From WQXF01 sp031553615 (GTDB lineage: Bacteria > Bacillota > Clostridia > Christensenellales > Aristaeellaceae): DNA of 64,000 nt. This document shows positions 7,404 to 16,796 of this stretch, piece after piece. The notes beneath the pieces were generated by a model. It was not told where the DNA came from, searched no databases, and saw only the letters and a list, made by a program, of their open reading frames with translations. Location: contig JAVBLJ010000011.1 in NCBI GenBank assembly GCA_031553615.1, positions 11,589-75,588 of the forward strand. Reading direction: 5' to 3'. Both the position numbers and the translations under genes were made by a program. How positions within the stretch are numbered: position 1 is the stretch's first letter; every line of letters begins with the position of its first letter.

Positions 7404-10322
7404 ATGGACAAATACGAACTGCCGCCGGAAAATTATGATGCCCAGCCTGAGTACGAAGCGCAGCCCCCACATGATGAGCAGCTTGACTATGAGCAGCTCG
7501 ACTACGATGAGCAGCCGCAATACGACGAGCAGCTTGACTACGAGCAGCTCGACTACGATGAGCAACCTCCCTACGGAGCGCGCGCCGGATACGAAGCGCA
7601 GCCCCAAGAGGCGTACTATGCGGATGATCCGCTGCCGGGCAGGCGACCGCATACCATCCTCAAGCCGCGCACCCAAAAACCGAATTTTCTGCTGGCCGTG
7701 CTGGTGAGCTCGGTCAAGCTGATGATCATGCTGGTCCTCATGCTTTCGCTGGCCGGGGCGGGCGCGCTGATCGGCATCGCGAAGGCCTATGTCGAAACCG
7801 CCCCCACCCTCAACTTGGCCAAGCTCGATGCCCAAGCCAAGACTTCGTTCATCTACGATGCCGAAGGGCGCATGATCACCGATTACAAGGGCACCGAGGA
7901 TCGCGTGATGGTCTCGCTGGCCGAAATACCCACCGCTCTGCAAAACGCGTTCGTCGCCGTGGAGGACGCGCGCTTCTTCACCCACAACGGCGTGGACGTC
8001 AAGCGCATCGTGGGCGCGTTCATCTCGAATTTCTCCTCGTCCTCTCAGCAGGGCGGCTCCACCATCACCCAGCAGCTCATCAAGCAGACCGTGCTTTCCG
8101 ATGAGCAATCCTACAAGCGCAAGCTGCAGGAAGCCTACCTGGCCATGCAACTGGAGGGCAAGTACACCAAGGAGCAAATCCTGGAATCCTACCTCAACAC
8201 CATTTTCCTGGGCGGCAATTACTACGGCGTGAAGGTGGCGGCTCAGGGCTACTTTGGCAAGGATTTAAGCCAGCTCACCCTGCGCGAATGCGCCATGCTC
8301 GCCGGGCTTACGCGCAGCCCCAACTACTACGATCCGCGCAAAAATTTCTACACGCGCAACACCGGCAACGCGGATACCCCCAAGATCACCAACGAGCGCA
8401 CCGACTACGTGCTGCGCATGATGTACGAAAGCCAGTTCATCACCGAGGATATCTACAGGGCCTCGCTGGATACCGCCACCGCCAACGTGCTGGAGGTTAA
8501 TCCCTACGCCTCCACCGAGATGTACGATTATGCGTACTACGTCGAATACGCCATCAGCGACGTGGTCAGCAAGTTCCTGGAGCTCAACAATCTGGAAAAC
8601 ACCTCGGCCAACCGCTACGCCATGGAAAACAAGCTGCGCACCGGCGGCTACAAGGTGTATCTCTGCCTGGACACGCAAATCCAAACCCTGCTGGAGGATA
8701 CGCTGGCCAATTGGGATAAGTATCCCCGCCTGCGCAACCCCAGCGACAAGGTTCACCGCGCGCGCAATGCCGACGGCACCTACACCGAGATCCCCCAGCC
8801 CCAGGCCGCGGCTGTGGTGTACGATTATCGCACCGGCGAGCTCAAAGCCATCGTGGGCGGGCGCTACAAGCCAACCCAGCGCAAGACGCTCAACCGCGCC
8901 AACGGCATGAAGATGCCGGTCGGCTCCTCCATTAAACCCATCGCGGTATACGCGCCCGCCATCGACCTGGGCGCCTCCCCCGCCAGCGTCATCTACAACA
9001 TGCCCGTGCCCATCAAGGGCTGGAAGGATAGCAAGCTCAAGGATTCCTTCCCCCAGAACTACGGCGGCGGGAACTATACCGGCGCGGAAACCTTCCGCGA
9101 AGCGCTGCGCCGCTCGCACAACACCGGCGCGGCCCAAGCGCTGATGTACTACGTGGGCATCGAGCGCTCGGCGGAATACCTCAAGCAACTGGGCGTTTCG
9201 CCCGATAACATCAATGCCGATGGCTTCGGCCTGGCGCTGGGTTCCTCGGGCATCACGCCGGTGCAGATGGCGGTGGCCTTCGGCACCCTGGCTAACAAGG
9301 GCGTATACCTGCAGCCGCTTTCCTTCTCCAAAATATTGGATTCGGCGGGCAACGTGGTCATCGACATGCACGCCACCCAGGCCAAGCGCCAGGTGTTCAA
9401 GCCCGCCACCGCCATGTTGGTGGTGGATATGCTCAAGGGCGCGGTGGCCAGCGGCACGGGCACCAGCGCGAAAATCTCCTCCCAGGTCGTGGCCGGAAAG
9501 ACCGGCACCAACAGCGATTCGAAGGGCGTGTTTTTCGCAGGCATGACGGGCTGGTACGCGGCCTCGCTCTGGGTGGGCCACGATGGCTACAAGCCGCTGA
9601 CCACCAAGGCTACCGGCGGCAACGACGCCGCGCCGCTCTGGCAATCCTTCATGGAAAAAATTCACAAGGCCAAGGGCCTCGACAAGCGCGAGATCATCGA
9701 TGGCGATCCCGCCGATTACGGGCTGGTCAAAGTCACCACCTGCGGCGTCTCCGGCCAGTTGGCCACCGAGGCCTGCAAGCACGATCTCATGGGCTACAAG
9801 ACGGTTTCTGATTATTGGTATAGCGAGGACGTGCCCAAGCAGCAGTGCGTGATGCACCGCACCGTGACGGTCTGCACCGTCAGCAACATGCTGGCCGGCA
9901 GCTATTGCCCGCCCGAAGCCGTCGAAAACCGGGGCGCGATCCTCATCCCCAAGGGCCATCCGCTCTACGACTATACCTCCAGCTACGCCAGCGTCATTCG
10001 TGAAAAGCTGGGGCCGTTTGCCACCATCGGCGGCGATAACGACAATATCAATCGCACCGTTTGCGATGTGCACACCGCGCAATGGCAACAGCAGCAGCAG
10101 GAGCAACAAGGCAGCAACCTCACCGAGCAGGCGCAGGCCCTGGTCAACGAAGCCTACAACCGCCTTGGAGTGCTGGGCGATTCGCTGGATGCCGCCGTAC
10201 GCGATCAGGTAAACGCCGCCATCTCCGCCGTAGAGACCGTGCTGTACAGCGGCGCGCTCAACCCCACCACGCTCTACAACGCCGTAGAGAACCTGCGCAA
10301 TGCGATGAATATGATGCCGTAG
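7404..10322 (+). CDS. Class A penicillin-binding protein (transglycosylase/transpeptidase)
   Basis: 972 residues. An acidic Asp/Glu/Gln/Tyr-rich cytoplasmic tail (about 1-85) contains a 17-residue tandem repeat. One transmembrane helix follows (about 105-128), then a GT51 glycosyltransferase with VEDARFF (catalytic Glu187) and GGSTITQQLIKQ. The transpeptidase has S508-SIK511, S571-H-N573 and K699-TGT. An extra C-terminal region with several Cys residues and a Gln-rich linker extends beyond the transpeptidase. It polymerises and cross-links peptidoglycan at the membrane surface. The start at 7404 (MDKYELPPENYD) has AAGGGGGGTG upstream; an upstream in-frame ATG lies before the promoter. It resembles PBP1A/PonA. 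Confidence 0.95.
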   Translation: MDKYELPPENYDAQPEYEAQPPHDEQLDYEQLDYDEQPQYDEQLDYEQLDYDEQPPYGARAGYEAQPQEAYYADDPLPGRRPHTILKPRTQKPNFLLAVLVSSVKLMIMLVLMLSLAGAGALIGIAKAYVETAPTLNLAKLDAQAKTSFIYDAEGRMITDYKGTEDRVMVSLAEIPTALQNAFVAVEDARFFTHNGVDVKRIVGAFISNFSSSSQQGGSTITQQLIKQTVLSDEQSYKRKLQEAYLAMQLEGKYTKEQILESYLNTIFLGGNYYGVKVAAQGYFGKDLSQLTLRECAMLAGLTRSPNYYDPRKNFYTRNTGNADTPKITNERTDYVLRMMYESQFITEDIYRASLDTATANVLEVNPYASTEMYDYAYYVEYAISDVVSKFLELNNLENTSANRYAMENKLRTGGYKVYLCLDTQIQTLLEDTLANWDKYPRLRNPSDKVHRARNADGTYTEIPQPQAAAVVYDYRTGELKAIVGGRYKPTQRKTLNRANGMKMPVGSSIKPIAVYAPAIDLGASPASVIYNMPVPIKGWKDSKLKDSFPQNYGGGNYTGAETFREALRRSHNTGAAQALMYYVGIERSAEYLKQLGVSPDNINADGFGLALGSSGITPVQMAVAFGTLANKGVYLQPLSFSKILDSAGNVVIDMHATQAKRQVFKPATAMLVVDMLKGAVASGTGTSAKISSQVVAGKTGTNSDSKGVFFAGMTGWYAASLWVGHDGYKPLTTKATGGNDAAPLWQSFMEKIHKAKGLDKREIIDGDPADYGLVKVTTCGVSGQLATEACKHDLMGYKTVSDYWYSEDVPKQQCVMHRTVTVCTVSNMLAGSYCPPEAVENRGAILIPKGHPLYDYTSSYASVIREKLGPFATIGGDNDNINRTVCDVHTAQWQQQQQEQQGSNLTEQAQALVNEAYNRLGVLGDSLDAAVRDQVNAAISAVETVLYSGALNPTTLYNAVENLRNAMNMMP
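7473..7574 (+). repeat. 51-bp tandem duplication within the PBP coding region
   Basis: Two nearly identical 51-bp units, offset 7476 to 7527, encode DEQLDYEQLDYDEQP-type acidic repeats in the cytoplasmic tail. The repeat keeps the reading frame. Confidence 0.8.
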
Positions 10323-10334
10323 CGCTGGCGCGCT

Positions 10335-10365
10335 CGAACGGAAACGCTGAGGCGATTTCCGTTCG
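10335..10365 (+). terminator. Hairpin after the PBP gene, weak terminator
   Basis: CGAACGGAAA (10335-10344) and TTTCCGTTCG (10356-10365) form a perfect 10-bp stem with an 11-nt loop, 13 bp after the stop codon. No T-tract follows, so intrinsic termination is doubtful. Confidence 0.4.
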
Positions 10366-10517
10366 GTGGGAGGGGGCGCGCTGAGGCGCGGCCTCCCGCT
10401 GGTCGGGGGGAGGGGAATGTTTTCCTCCGCTCGGCCCTGCGGGGCTACGGCATCGCTCCGCTCGCCCTCGTCTACGGAAAACTCCCCGCCCGCCCGGCAA
10501 AGCCGTGCGATACGAAT

Positions 10518-10990
10518 GGATTCGAAGGGCTGCGGCCCCTCGAGCTCCCCTGGGGCAGCTCGCTCCGCTTGCTGCGGGGCTGCGCTGGCCTGGGTGCTGC
10601 GGTTTGCCGTGGGCGACCCCCGAAGGATCCCTAAGGGCGAGCGGAAAGCCCTTAGGTCGACCGTGAGGGCGAAATGCCCCTTATTGGGGCGCAATCCCTA
10701 TAGCGGGCGGGCGGGCGGCGATTCGAGGAACTGCGGCCCCTCGGGCTCCCCCTGGACGGCTCGCTTCGCTTGCTGCGGGGCTTCGCTGGATGCTGGGTGC
10801 TGCGGTTTGCCGTGGGCGACCCCCCGAAGGATCCCTAAGGGCGAGCGGAAAGCCCTTAGGTCGACCGTGAGGGCGAAATGCCCCTTATTGGGGCGCAATC
10901 CCTATAGCGGGCGGGCGGGCGGTGATTCGAGGAACTGCGGCCCCTCGGGCTCCCCTGGACGGCTCGCTTCGCGGGCATGGGTGCCGCAGG
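10518..10990 (+). repeat. Tandem 204-bp repeat, two copies plus a partial third
   Basis: The unit recurs with an offset of 203-204 bp (GGGCGAC at 10611 and 10814; ATTCGAGG at 10721 and a copy at 10925); only the first part of a third copy follows. Each full unit contains one two-hairpin module (10621-10680 and 10825-10884: CCTAAGGGC / GCCCTTAGG, then ACC-GTGA-GGG) also found in the elements near 6.2, 21.3, 55.1 and 58.5 kb. The 759-bp gap 10323-11081 between convergent genes contains this block, the hairpin above and a terminator. I see no credible gene there. Confidence 0.8.
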
Positions 10991-11026
10991 GCGGCTTGCT
11001 TCGCTTGCCACTCTCTGGACGTTGCA

Positions 11027-11065
11027 CAAAAATTGCCCCTCCCGATTTTTCGAGAGGGACAATTG
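11027..11065 (-). terminator. Rho-independent terminator of the secreted repeat-protein gene
   Basis: On the minus strand an 11-bp stem (AATTG and CCCTC blocks, one mismatch; arms 11031-11041 and 11054-11064) is followed by TTTTTG, 17 bp beyond the stop codon. Confidence 0.7.
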
Positions 11066-11081
11066 CTTTACCCTTTGGGCT

Positions 11082-13184
11082 TTATTTGCCTATTTTCGCC
11101 TGTACCAGCTCACGCGCGGTCTGCACGGCAGCAAGGAATTCCTTGAAGTTGCCCTCGATCCAGTTCGAACCGATCGCGGAAATGATGGTTTTGGCATCGG
11201 CGTCGTTCTGGGCCAGCAGCGAGAGGCGCATTTCCTTGCGCTGCGCATGCTCCATGCTGCCCACCGCCTCGGTCACCTTGGCAATCAGCGCCTCTTCCAG
11301 GTTCTTGCTGTCGAGCGATCCAGCATCCTTCTCCAGTTCGGCTGCGACCTCGGCAGCCATGGCGTCGTAGTCCACCGTCAGGTAGTACAACACCGGCATG
11401 CCCGGGTCTTCGGCGTTCCAATTGATCTCGTACATCGAGCGCAGGAACAGCGGCCACCACGAATCCAGTTCGGCCTGCGAAACGCCGTTTTCGAGCATTA
11501 CATCCTTAATGGTTACGCCCTCTGGGCTCACGAACAGGATCGCTTGCGTCTTGGATGCCAGCACGCCATCGGCCTTGAGGCTGTTAGCCGTCTGGAAATC
11601 CTTCACGGCTTGCTCCATGTTCTTGCCGAAGATACCGTCATCGCTGCCCTCTTCCAGGTAGCCCAGGGCGATGAGCGCTTGCTGCGCGGCCTTCACGCTA
11701 TCGCCCTTGCTGCCGCGGACCATGCGGCCATAATCCTTGTCCTCCACCGCGTACTGCGGCGCTTGATCCTTGCTCACAAACCGCTCGGAGAACCAATTCT
11801 GGTTGCGGTCGATGGGCAGCAACAGGCGGCTCAGCGCGCCGTATACGCCCGAACGCTCGATGGCCTGGCGCAGCCAAATCTCCGTGCCCGCCGTGCCCCA
11901 GAACCAGTTGCGGAACTCCAAGCGCTCCACGTCGCTCCATTCGCCGTTTGCGGGAATGGGAATCACGAGGGTCAAGCCGCCGGTCATTTCCAGCGATTCC
12001 GCGGCAGTGCGCAGTTCGTTTTGCCATTTGGTAATGTAGTTGGACGGCGTTTCGCCGCGATACGCGGGCAGCGTCGGCGCTTTTTCGATGTGCGGAGCGT
12101 AGATGAGCGCCTGGTATCCGCCCTCCTGGAGCGGCTCCACGGCCACACCCTCAAGCATCTTGTGCAGCAGCAGGTCGTTAACGCCGGTGCGGTACGCCAC
12201 CGCCGATTCCGGATTCAGCTCGGTTTCCAGCAGCTGCAGCGCGGCATTCTCGGCCATCGCCTCGGTCATGGGCTCGGGCGTGGGCTCAGGGGTTGCGGTC
12301 GGTTCCTCCGTCGGCACCGGGGTCGGTTCCTCCGTCGGTTCGGCGGTGGGCTCCTCCGTCGGTTCGGCGGTGGGCTCCTCCGTCGGCTCGGCGGTGGGCT
12401 CCTCCGTCGGCTCGGCGGTAGGCTCCTCCGTCGGCTCGGCAGTGGGCTCCTCCGTCGGCTCGGCGGTGGGCTCCTCCGTCGGTTCGGCAGTGGGGTCTTC
12501 TGCAGGCACTTCGGTCTGCTCGACTACGGGTTCGGCAGTCGGCTCTTCCACAGGCTCTTCCGTCGGCTCCTCGGTAGCTTCTTTCGTGGGTTCGGCGGTC
12601 GCTTCAGAACCGGGCTCCGGCGTGTTCGCCACCAGCGGGGTCTCGGCCTGCAAGCGCGCCTGCACCACTTCGGGAAGCGGCAGCGCTTGCACCAGAATGG
12701 TGGAATACTCGCTGCCGGTCAAGTCGAAGATCGCCTTAGAAAGCGCAGCTTGCTTGATCTCGCTGTAATCGTTGGCCGGCGGATTAGCGCCATCGGTCAC
12801 ATATACGTCATACTTGGAAATCAGTATTCCGGCATCATCGGCCACCACCGCCGCGGGCAGCGCAAAATAGCCGTTTTCATCCACAGGGTAGAGGTAGGTA
12901 TCCTCGCTGGGCTGGCGCAGCTCCGTGGGCAACGTGATGAACACCGCCACGGCCAAGGGCTGCGTCGGCTGGTTCAAGCGGCCCACCAACCAAAGCTCCG
13001 CATCCTTGTTGCAGAAAAACATCTCTTGCACCGCGTAAGGATCGGAGGCCGCGGGATTCTCACCGCCGGTCTTTGCAGCCTGCGCGGATAACGGCAGCGC
13101 GGCAAAGCACAGCAACACGCAAAGTGCCAGGCTCATCAGCCTGCCAAGAAGATTCCTGGATACCTTTTTCGACTTTTTTTCCAT
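11082..13184 (-). CDS. Secreted protein with Pro-Thr-Glu repeats and a peptidoglycan-binding domain
   Basis: 700 residues. A signal peptide (about 1-36, ending LPLSAQA) is followed by an N-terminal domain. A long TAEPTEEP repeat tract (about 188-305) then resembles wall-spanning linkers. A middle domain (about 320-480) is not recognised. A PG_binding_1 domain lies at about 483-550 (RGSKGDSVKAAQQALIALGY, FQTANSLKADGV), followed by a charged C-terminal region. There is no transmembrane or sortase tail, so it is probably exported and held in the wall by the PG-binding domain. The ATG is preceded by GGAGGGA. It is monocistronic with its own promoter and terminator. The enzymatic function, if any, is unknown. 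Confidence 0.82.
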   Translation of the reverse strand: MEKKSKKVSRNLLGRLMSLALCVLLCFAALPLSAQAAKTGGENPAASDPYAVQEMFFCNKDAELWLVGRLNQPTQPLAVAVFITLPTELRQPSEDTYLYPVDENGYFALPAAVVADDAGILISKYDVYVTDGANPPANDYSEIKQAALSKAIFDLTGSEYSTILVQALPLPEVVQARLQAETPLVANTPEPGSEATAEPTKEATEEPTEEPVEEPTAEPVVEQTEVPAEDPTAEPTEEPTAEPTEEPTAEPTEEPTAEPTEEPTAEPTEEPTAEPTEEPTAEPTEEPTPVPTEEPTATPEPTPEPMTEAMAENAALQLLETELNPESAVAYRTGVNDLLLHKMLEGVAVEPLQEGGYQALIYAPHIEKAPTLPAYRGETPSNYITKWQNELRTAAESLEMTGGLTLVIPIPANGEWSDVERLEFRNWFWGTAGTEIWLRQAIERSGVYGALSRLLLPIDRNQNWFSERFVSKDQAPQYAVEDKDYGRMVRGSKGDSVKAAQQALIALGYLEEGSDDGIFGKNMEQAVKDFQTANSLKADGVLASKTQAILFVSPEGVTIKDVMLENGVSQAELDSWWPLFLRSMYEINWNAEDPGMPVLYYLTVDYDAMAAEVAAELEKDAGSLDSKNLEEALIAKVTEAVGSMEHAQRKEMRLSLLAQNDADAKTIISAIGSNWIEGNFKEFLAAVQTARELVQAKIGK
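12300..12510 (-). repeat. 24-bp tandem repeat array within the coding sequence
   Basis: About eight 24-bp units (GTCGGCTCGGCGGTGGGCTC plus CTCC on the + strand, with silent variation) encode TAEPTEEP. Units are contiguous with no spacers, so it is not a CRISPR array. The array length is likely to vary between strains. Confidence 0.9.
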
Positions 13185-13290
13185 GGTATTGTCCCTCCAT
13201 TATGATCCGCGCATGGAGCGAAGCCTCAGGCGCGTCCCGCTTTTCGCAAACAAGAAATTACGAGGCTTTAACAGTTTTGTGACATGTTTG

Positions 13291-13318
13291 AGTATATCAT
13301 GTCTATTCTGCGATGCAA
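13291..13318 (-). promoter_or_regulatory. Promoter of the secreted repeat-protein gene
   Basis: On the minus strand, TTGCAT (13313-13318), 16 bp, TGA-TATACT (13291-13296). The leader is about 100 nt. The 350-bp gap 13185-13534 holds this and the divergent arg promoter. Confidence 0.75.
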
Positions 13319-13435
13319 GTGTTTGTGGTTGCATTTTCATATGAAAAAACACTTCATAAATCACAGCTCTCCCTTCCTTGCGCCGCATCCTTAATCGTTT
13401 CCTCCGATAATTTTCAGGCTTTGTTGAATTTCCCT

Positions 13436-13465
13436 ATTGTATTTTTACTCATTCAGACGTATAAT
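13436..13465 (+). promoter_or_regulatory. argB promoter with ArgR/AhrC-type box
   Basis: TTGTAT (13437-13442), 17 bp, TATAAT (13460-13465). The segment ATTGTATTTTTACTCATT (13436-13453) matches the reverse complement of the Bacillus AhrC box (CATGAATAAAAATKCAAK, from memory) at 15 of 18 positions and covers the -35 and spacer. This predicts arginine-dependent repression of the arg operon. Confidence 0.75.
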
Positions 13466-13534
13466 TAGCCAATCGCAAATGGCGACGCATGCAGCTTTAT
13501 CCCGGATTCCATTCGAAAGCGAGGTATTCAGAGC

Positions 13535-14452
13535 ATGACATTCCCAGCAATGTATGAGAGTTATATGCAGAAAGCCAACATACTCATCGAGGCGCTTCCC
13601 TACATCCAGCGCCTCAGCGGCAAGACGGTCATCATCAAGTACGGCGGCAACGCCATGGTCGATGCGCAGCTTACCACCTCCATCCTGCAGGACATCGCGC
13701 TGCTCAAGTGCGTGGGCGTGAACCCCATCGTGGTGCACGGCGGCGGCCCGGAGATCAACGGCATGCTGGGCAAGCTGGAGATCCCCAGCCAATTCCACAA
13801 CGGCCTGCGCATCACCGATGCGGCCACCATGGAGGTGGTGCAGATGGTGCTCACCGGCAAGATCAACAAGGATATCGTTTCGCAGCTGGGCCAGCTGGGC
13901 GTGAAGGCGATCGGCCTGTGCGGCAAGGATGCCTGCCTGCTGGAGGCGGAGAAGAAGCCGGCCAACGATGGTGTCGACCTGGGGCTGGTGGGCCAGATCA
14001 CTCGCGTGAACACCAAGCTGCTGACCATGCTCACCCAGGATGAATACGTGCCGGTCATCGCACCGGTGGGCGTGGGTGCGAATGGCGAAAGCTACAACAT
14101 CAATGCCGACACCGTAGCGGGCGAGGTCGCCGTGGCCATGCGCGCGGAAAAGTTGATGTTCCTGACCGACATCGACGGCATCTATCTGGATATGGACGAT
14201 CCTTCCTCGCTGATCCCCGTGATCACCGTCTCGGAGATTCACCGATACATCGAGCAGGGCATCCTCACCGGCGGCATGATTCCCAAGGTGCAGGGCTGCG
14301 TGCGCGCGGTCGATCAGGGCGTGCGGCGCACCCACATCGTCAACGGCACCATCCCCCACCCCATCGTGCTGGAGATTTTCACCGACCGGGGCATCGGCAC
14401 CATGGTCTGCAAGGACAACGATACCGCTCCGACCCTCACGGAAGGAAGATAG
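13535..14452 (+). CDS. argB: Acetylglutamate kinase
   Basis: Second step of the acetylated arginine pathway: phosphorylates N-acetyl-L-glutamate with ATP. 305 residues of the amino-acid-kinase fold with KTVIIKYGGNAM (30-41), IVVHGGGPEINGML (about 65-78), GLRITDAATMEVV, and a C-terminal arginine-site region (GGMIPKVQGCVRAVDQGVRR). The N-terminal helix preceding the fold is present, as in arginine-inhibited hexameric NAGKs, so feedback inhibition is plausible. It is the first gene of argB-argD-argF-GNAT, two bases before argD. argC and argJ are not in the window. Confidence 0.97.
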   Translation: MTFPAMYESYMQKANILIEALPYIQRLSGKTVIIKYGGNAMVDAQLTTSILQDIALLKCVGVNPIVVHGGGPEINGMLGKLEIPSQFHNGLRITDAATMEVVQMVLTGKINKDIVSQLGQLGVKAIGLCGKDACLLEAEKKPANDGVDLGLVGQITRVNTKLLTMLTQDEYVPVIAPVGVGANGESYNINADTVAGEVAVAMRAEKLMFLTDIDGIYLDMDDPSSLIPVITVSEIHRYIEQGILTGGMIPKVQGCVRAVDQGVRRTHIVNGTIPHPIVLEIFTDRGIGTMVCKDNDTAPTLTEGR

Positions 14453-14454
14453 GC

Positions 14455-15735
14455 ATGACGCAAGGGATTACGCAAGGGATTACACCAACGATTGCAGCGA
14501 CTACAACGAATGCAGCGACTGTATTAGAGCAAACCCAGGCCTTGGATCGCGATTACTTCCTGCAGGTTTTCGGCGCGCGCACGCCCGTGGCCTTCACCCA
14601 CGGGGAAGGCTGCACGCTCTATGGGCTGGACGGCAAGGCGTACCTGGATTTCCTGGGCGGCATCGCGGTCACCTCGCTGGGGCATACCCACCCGGCGGTG
14701 ACGCAGGCCATCGTAGAACAGGCGCAAAAGCTGCTGCACTGCTCGAATATCTACTATATTCCCGTGCAGGCCGCACTGGCCGAGCTGCTGGTGACCCATT
14801 GCGCGCTGGATCGCGTGTTCTTTGGCAACAGCGGCGCGGAAGCCAACGAGGCCGCGTTCAAGCTGGCTCGCAAATATTTCTACGCCAAGGGCCAGGATCG
14901 GTACGAGATCATCTCGGCGGACAACTCGTTCCACGGGCGCACGCTGGCCACCGTGGCCGCCACGGGCCAACCCAAGTACCAAGCGCCTTACCGCCCGCTC
15001 ACTCCCGGCTTCATTAACGTGGCGTACAACGACTTGTCCGCCATCGAGGAGGCCATCACGCCTAAAACCTGCGCCGTGCTGCTGGAAACCATCCAGGGCG
15101 AGGGCGGCGTGATCGAGGCCGATCCGCAATACCTGCAGGATGTGGCGGCGCTCTGCAAGAAGCACGGCCTGCTGCTGCTGCTCGACGAGGTGCAGACCGG
15201 TATGGGCCGCACCGGCAAGCTCTTTAGCTACGAGCACTTCGGCCTAAAGCCCGATATCGTCACGCTGGCAAAGGCGCTGGGCAACGGCGTGCCCATCGGC
15301 GCGGTGCTATGCACGCAGAAGGTGGCCGACGCCATCACGCTCGGCGACCACGGCAGCACCTTCGGCGGCAACCCGCTGGCCTGTGCCGCCGCGCTGGCGG
15401 TCGTGCACACCCTGCTGGAAACCCCGCTGCTGGAGCAGGCCGCCGAAACAGGCGCATACTTCAAGCAAAAGCTGTTCGAGTTGGCGATGCGGCACCCGTG
15501 CAAAGCCTCGTCCGTTCGGGGACGCGGCCTGCTGTTGGGCCTGCAGCTCACCAAAAAGGTGGAGGGCAAGGAGATCGTCAGCGCCATGCTGGACAAAGGC
15601 TTCCTGCTCAATTGCGCGGGGCACAACACGTTGCGCCTCGCCCCGCCGCTCACCGTGACCCCCGGGCAGATCGATGCGCTCATCGACGCGCTCGACCAGC
15701 TTTTCAGCGCCTTAGAGGTTCACAAAACGGCTTAA
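14455..15735 (+). CDS. argD: Acetylornithine aminotransferase
   Basis: PLP-dependent class III aminotransferase converting N-acetylglutamate semialdehyde to N-acetylornithine. 426 residues, with FFGNSGAEANEAAFKLARK, DNSFHGRTLAT, LLLDEVQTGMGRTG and the PLP lysine K273 in TLAKALGNG. The N terminus carries an unusual extension, MTQGITQGITPTIAATTTNA, encoded by a 12-bp tandem duplication; catalytic homology starts near residue 30, and Met1 is the only ATG there. The gene follows argB by two bases and ends 46 bp before argF. Confidence 0.96.
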   Translation: MTQGITQGITPTIAATTTNAATVLEQTQALDRDYFLQVFGARTPVAFTHGEGCTLYGLDGKAYLDFLGGIAVTSLGHTHPAVTQAIVEQAQKLLHCSNIYYIPVQAALAELLVTHCALDRVFFGNSGAEANEAAFKLARKYFYAKGQDRYEIISADNSFHGRTLATVAATGQPKYQAPYRPLTPGFINVAYNDLSAIEEAITPKTCAVLLETIQGEGGVIEADPQYLQDVAALCKKHGLLLLLDEVQTGMGRTGKLFSYEHFGLKPDIVTLAKALGNGVPIGAVLCTQKVADAITLGDHGSTFGGNPLACAAALAVVHTLLETPLLEQAAETGAYFKQKLFELAMRHPCKASSVRGRGLLLGLQLTKKVEGKEIVSAMLDKGFLLNCAGHNTLRLAPPLTVTPGQIDALIDALDQLFSALEVHKTA

Positions 15736-15781
15736 CCCTGCAAAGCAGCAAAGATCACGCGAAATATGGGGAGGAATCACA

Positions 15782-16753
15782 ATGGCGACTCAAGCATTCG
15801 ATTTGTTGCACTATAAAGCCCAGGCCCCGTTCCGGCAGCGGCACCTGCTCACGCTGCAGGGCTGGAGCGGCGATGAAATCCTGCAAAGCCTCTCGCTGGC
15901 GCTGCAGCTCAAGCAGGCGCAGAAGGCGGGCACGCCGCACCCGCTGCTGGCGGGCAAATCGCTGGCGATGGTATTCACCAAGTCCTCCACCCGCACGCGC
16001 GTATCGTTCGAGGTGGGCATGCAACAGCTGGGCGGCCATGCGCTGTTCCTCTCCTCGGCGGATATCCAGCTGGGGCGCGGCGAGCCCATCGCCGACACGG
16101 CCAAGGTGCTCTCGCGCATGGTGGACGGCATCATGATCCGCACCTTCGCGCAGGCGGACGTGGCCGGGCTGGCCGAACACGGCACGGTGCCGGTGATCAA
16201 CGGCCTGACCGACGATTTTCATCCCTGTCAGGCGTTAGCCGACCTATTGACCCTGTACGAGCACAAGGGCTCGCTCAAGGGGCTCAAGCTGGCCTACGTG
16301 GGCGATGGCAACAACGTGGCCCATTCGCTGCTGCTCGGCTGCTCCAAGCTGGGCATCGATGTAGCCGTGGCCTGCCCACCCGGCTACGATCCCATCGAAG
16401 AAATCGTGGGCTGGGCGCAGCGCAACGCGCTGGAACAGGGCAGCCAGGTGCTGATCACCGATTCCGCCGCCGAAGCCGTCGCCGGAGCGGATGCCGTGTA
16501 CACCGACGTGTGGGCCAGCATGGGCCAGGAGGCCGAGCAGGCCGCACGGATCAAGGCGTTCGCGGGCTATCAGGTCGACGCGACGCTGATGCAAAACGCC
16601 AAGTCCGGCGCGATCTTTCTGCACTGCCTGCCCGCTCATCGCGGCGAGGAGGTGGCCGCCGAGGTCATCGGCGGCCCGCAATCCGTGGTGTTCGACCAGG
16701 CCGAGAACCGGCTGCACGCACAGAAGGCGGTCATGGCGCTGCTGATGAAGTAG
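15782..16753 (+). CDS. argF: Ornithine carbamoyltransferase
   Basis: Makes citrulline from ornithine and carbamoyl phosphate. 323 residues with the carbamoyl-phosphate site S69-TRTR73, the HPCQ motif (147-150), an ornithine loop TDVWASMGQE and the HCLPAHRGEEV signature (281-291). A strong GGGAGG precedes the ATG. Third gene of the arg operon. Confidence 0.97.
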   Translation: MATQAFDLLHYKAQAPFRQRHLLTLQGWSGDEILQSLSLALQLKQAQKAGTPHPLLAGKSLAMVFTKSSTRTRVSFEVGMQQLGGHALFLSSADIQLGRGEPIADTAKVLSRMVDGIMIRTFAQADVAGLAEHGTVPVINGLTDDFHPCQALADLLTLYEHKGSLKGLKLAYVGDGNNVAHSLLLGCSKLGIDVAVACPPGYDPIEEIVGWAQRNALEQGSQVLITDSAAEAVAGADAVYTDVWASMGQEAEQAARIKAFAGYQVDATLMQNAKSGAIFLHCLPAHRGEEVAAEVIGGPQSVVFDQAENRLHAQKAVMALLMK

Positions 16754-16796
16754 GCTCCGCCAGGCATTTCGTGCTCACGAAAGGAGAAATGCGCCT

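Noticed and set aside
8265..10694. 809-codon open frame on the minus strand
   Set aside because: Antisense to the PBP gene; low-complexity His/Gly/Ala-rich translation typical of GC-rich shadow frames, no ribosome-binding site.
10518..10990. Short open frames with repeated RAFRSPLGILRG-like peptides on the minus strand
   Set aside because: They are translations of the structured repeat unit in several places, without ribosome-binding sites; the selection visible is on base pairing, not on a protein.
12300..12510. Possible CRISPR array
   Set aside because: The 24-bp units are contiguous without spacers and encode TAEPTEEP in frame.
10977..13091. 704-codon open frame on the plus strand
   Set aside because: Complement of the secreted repeat protein, which has a signal peptide, promoter and terminator on the other strand.
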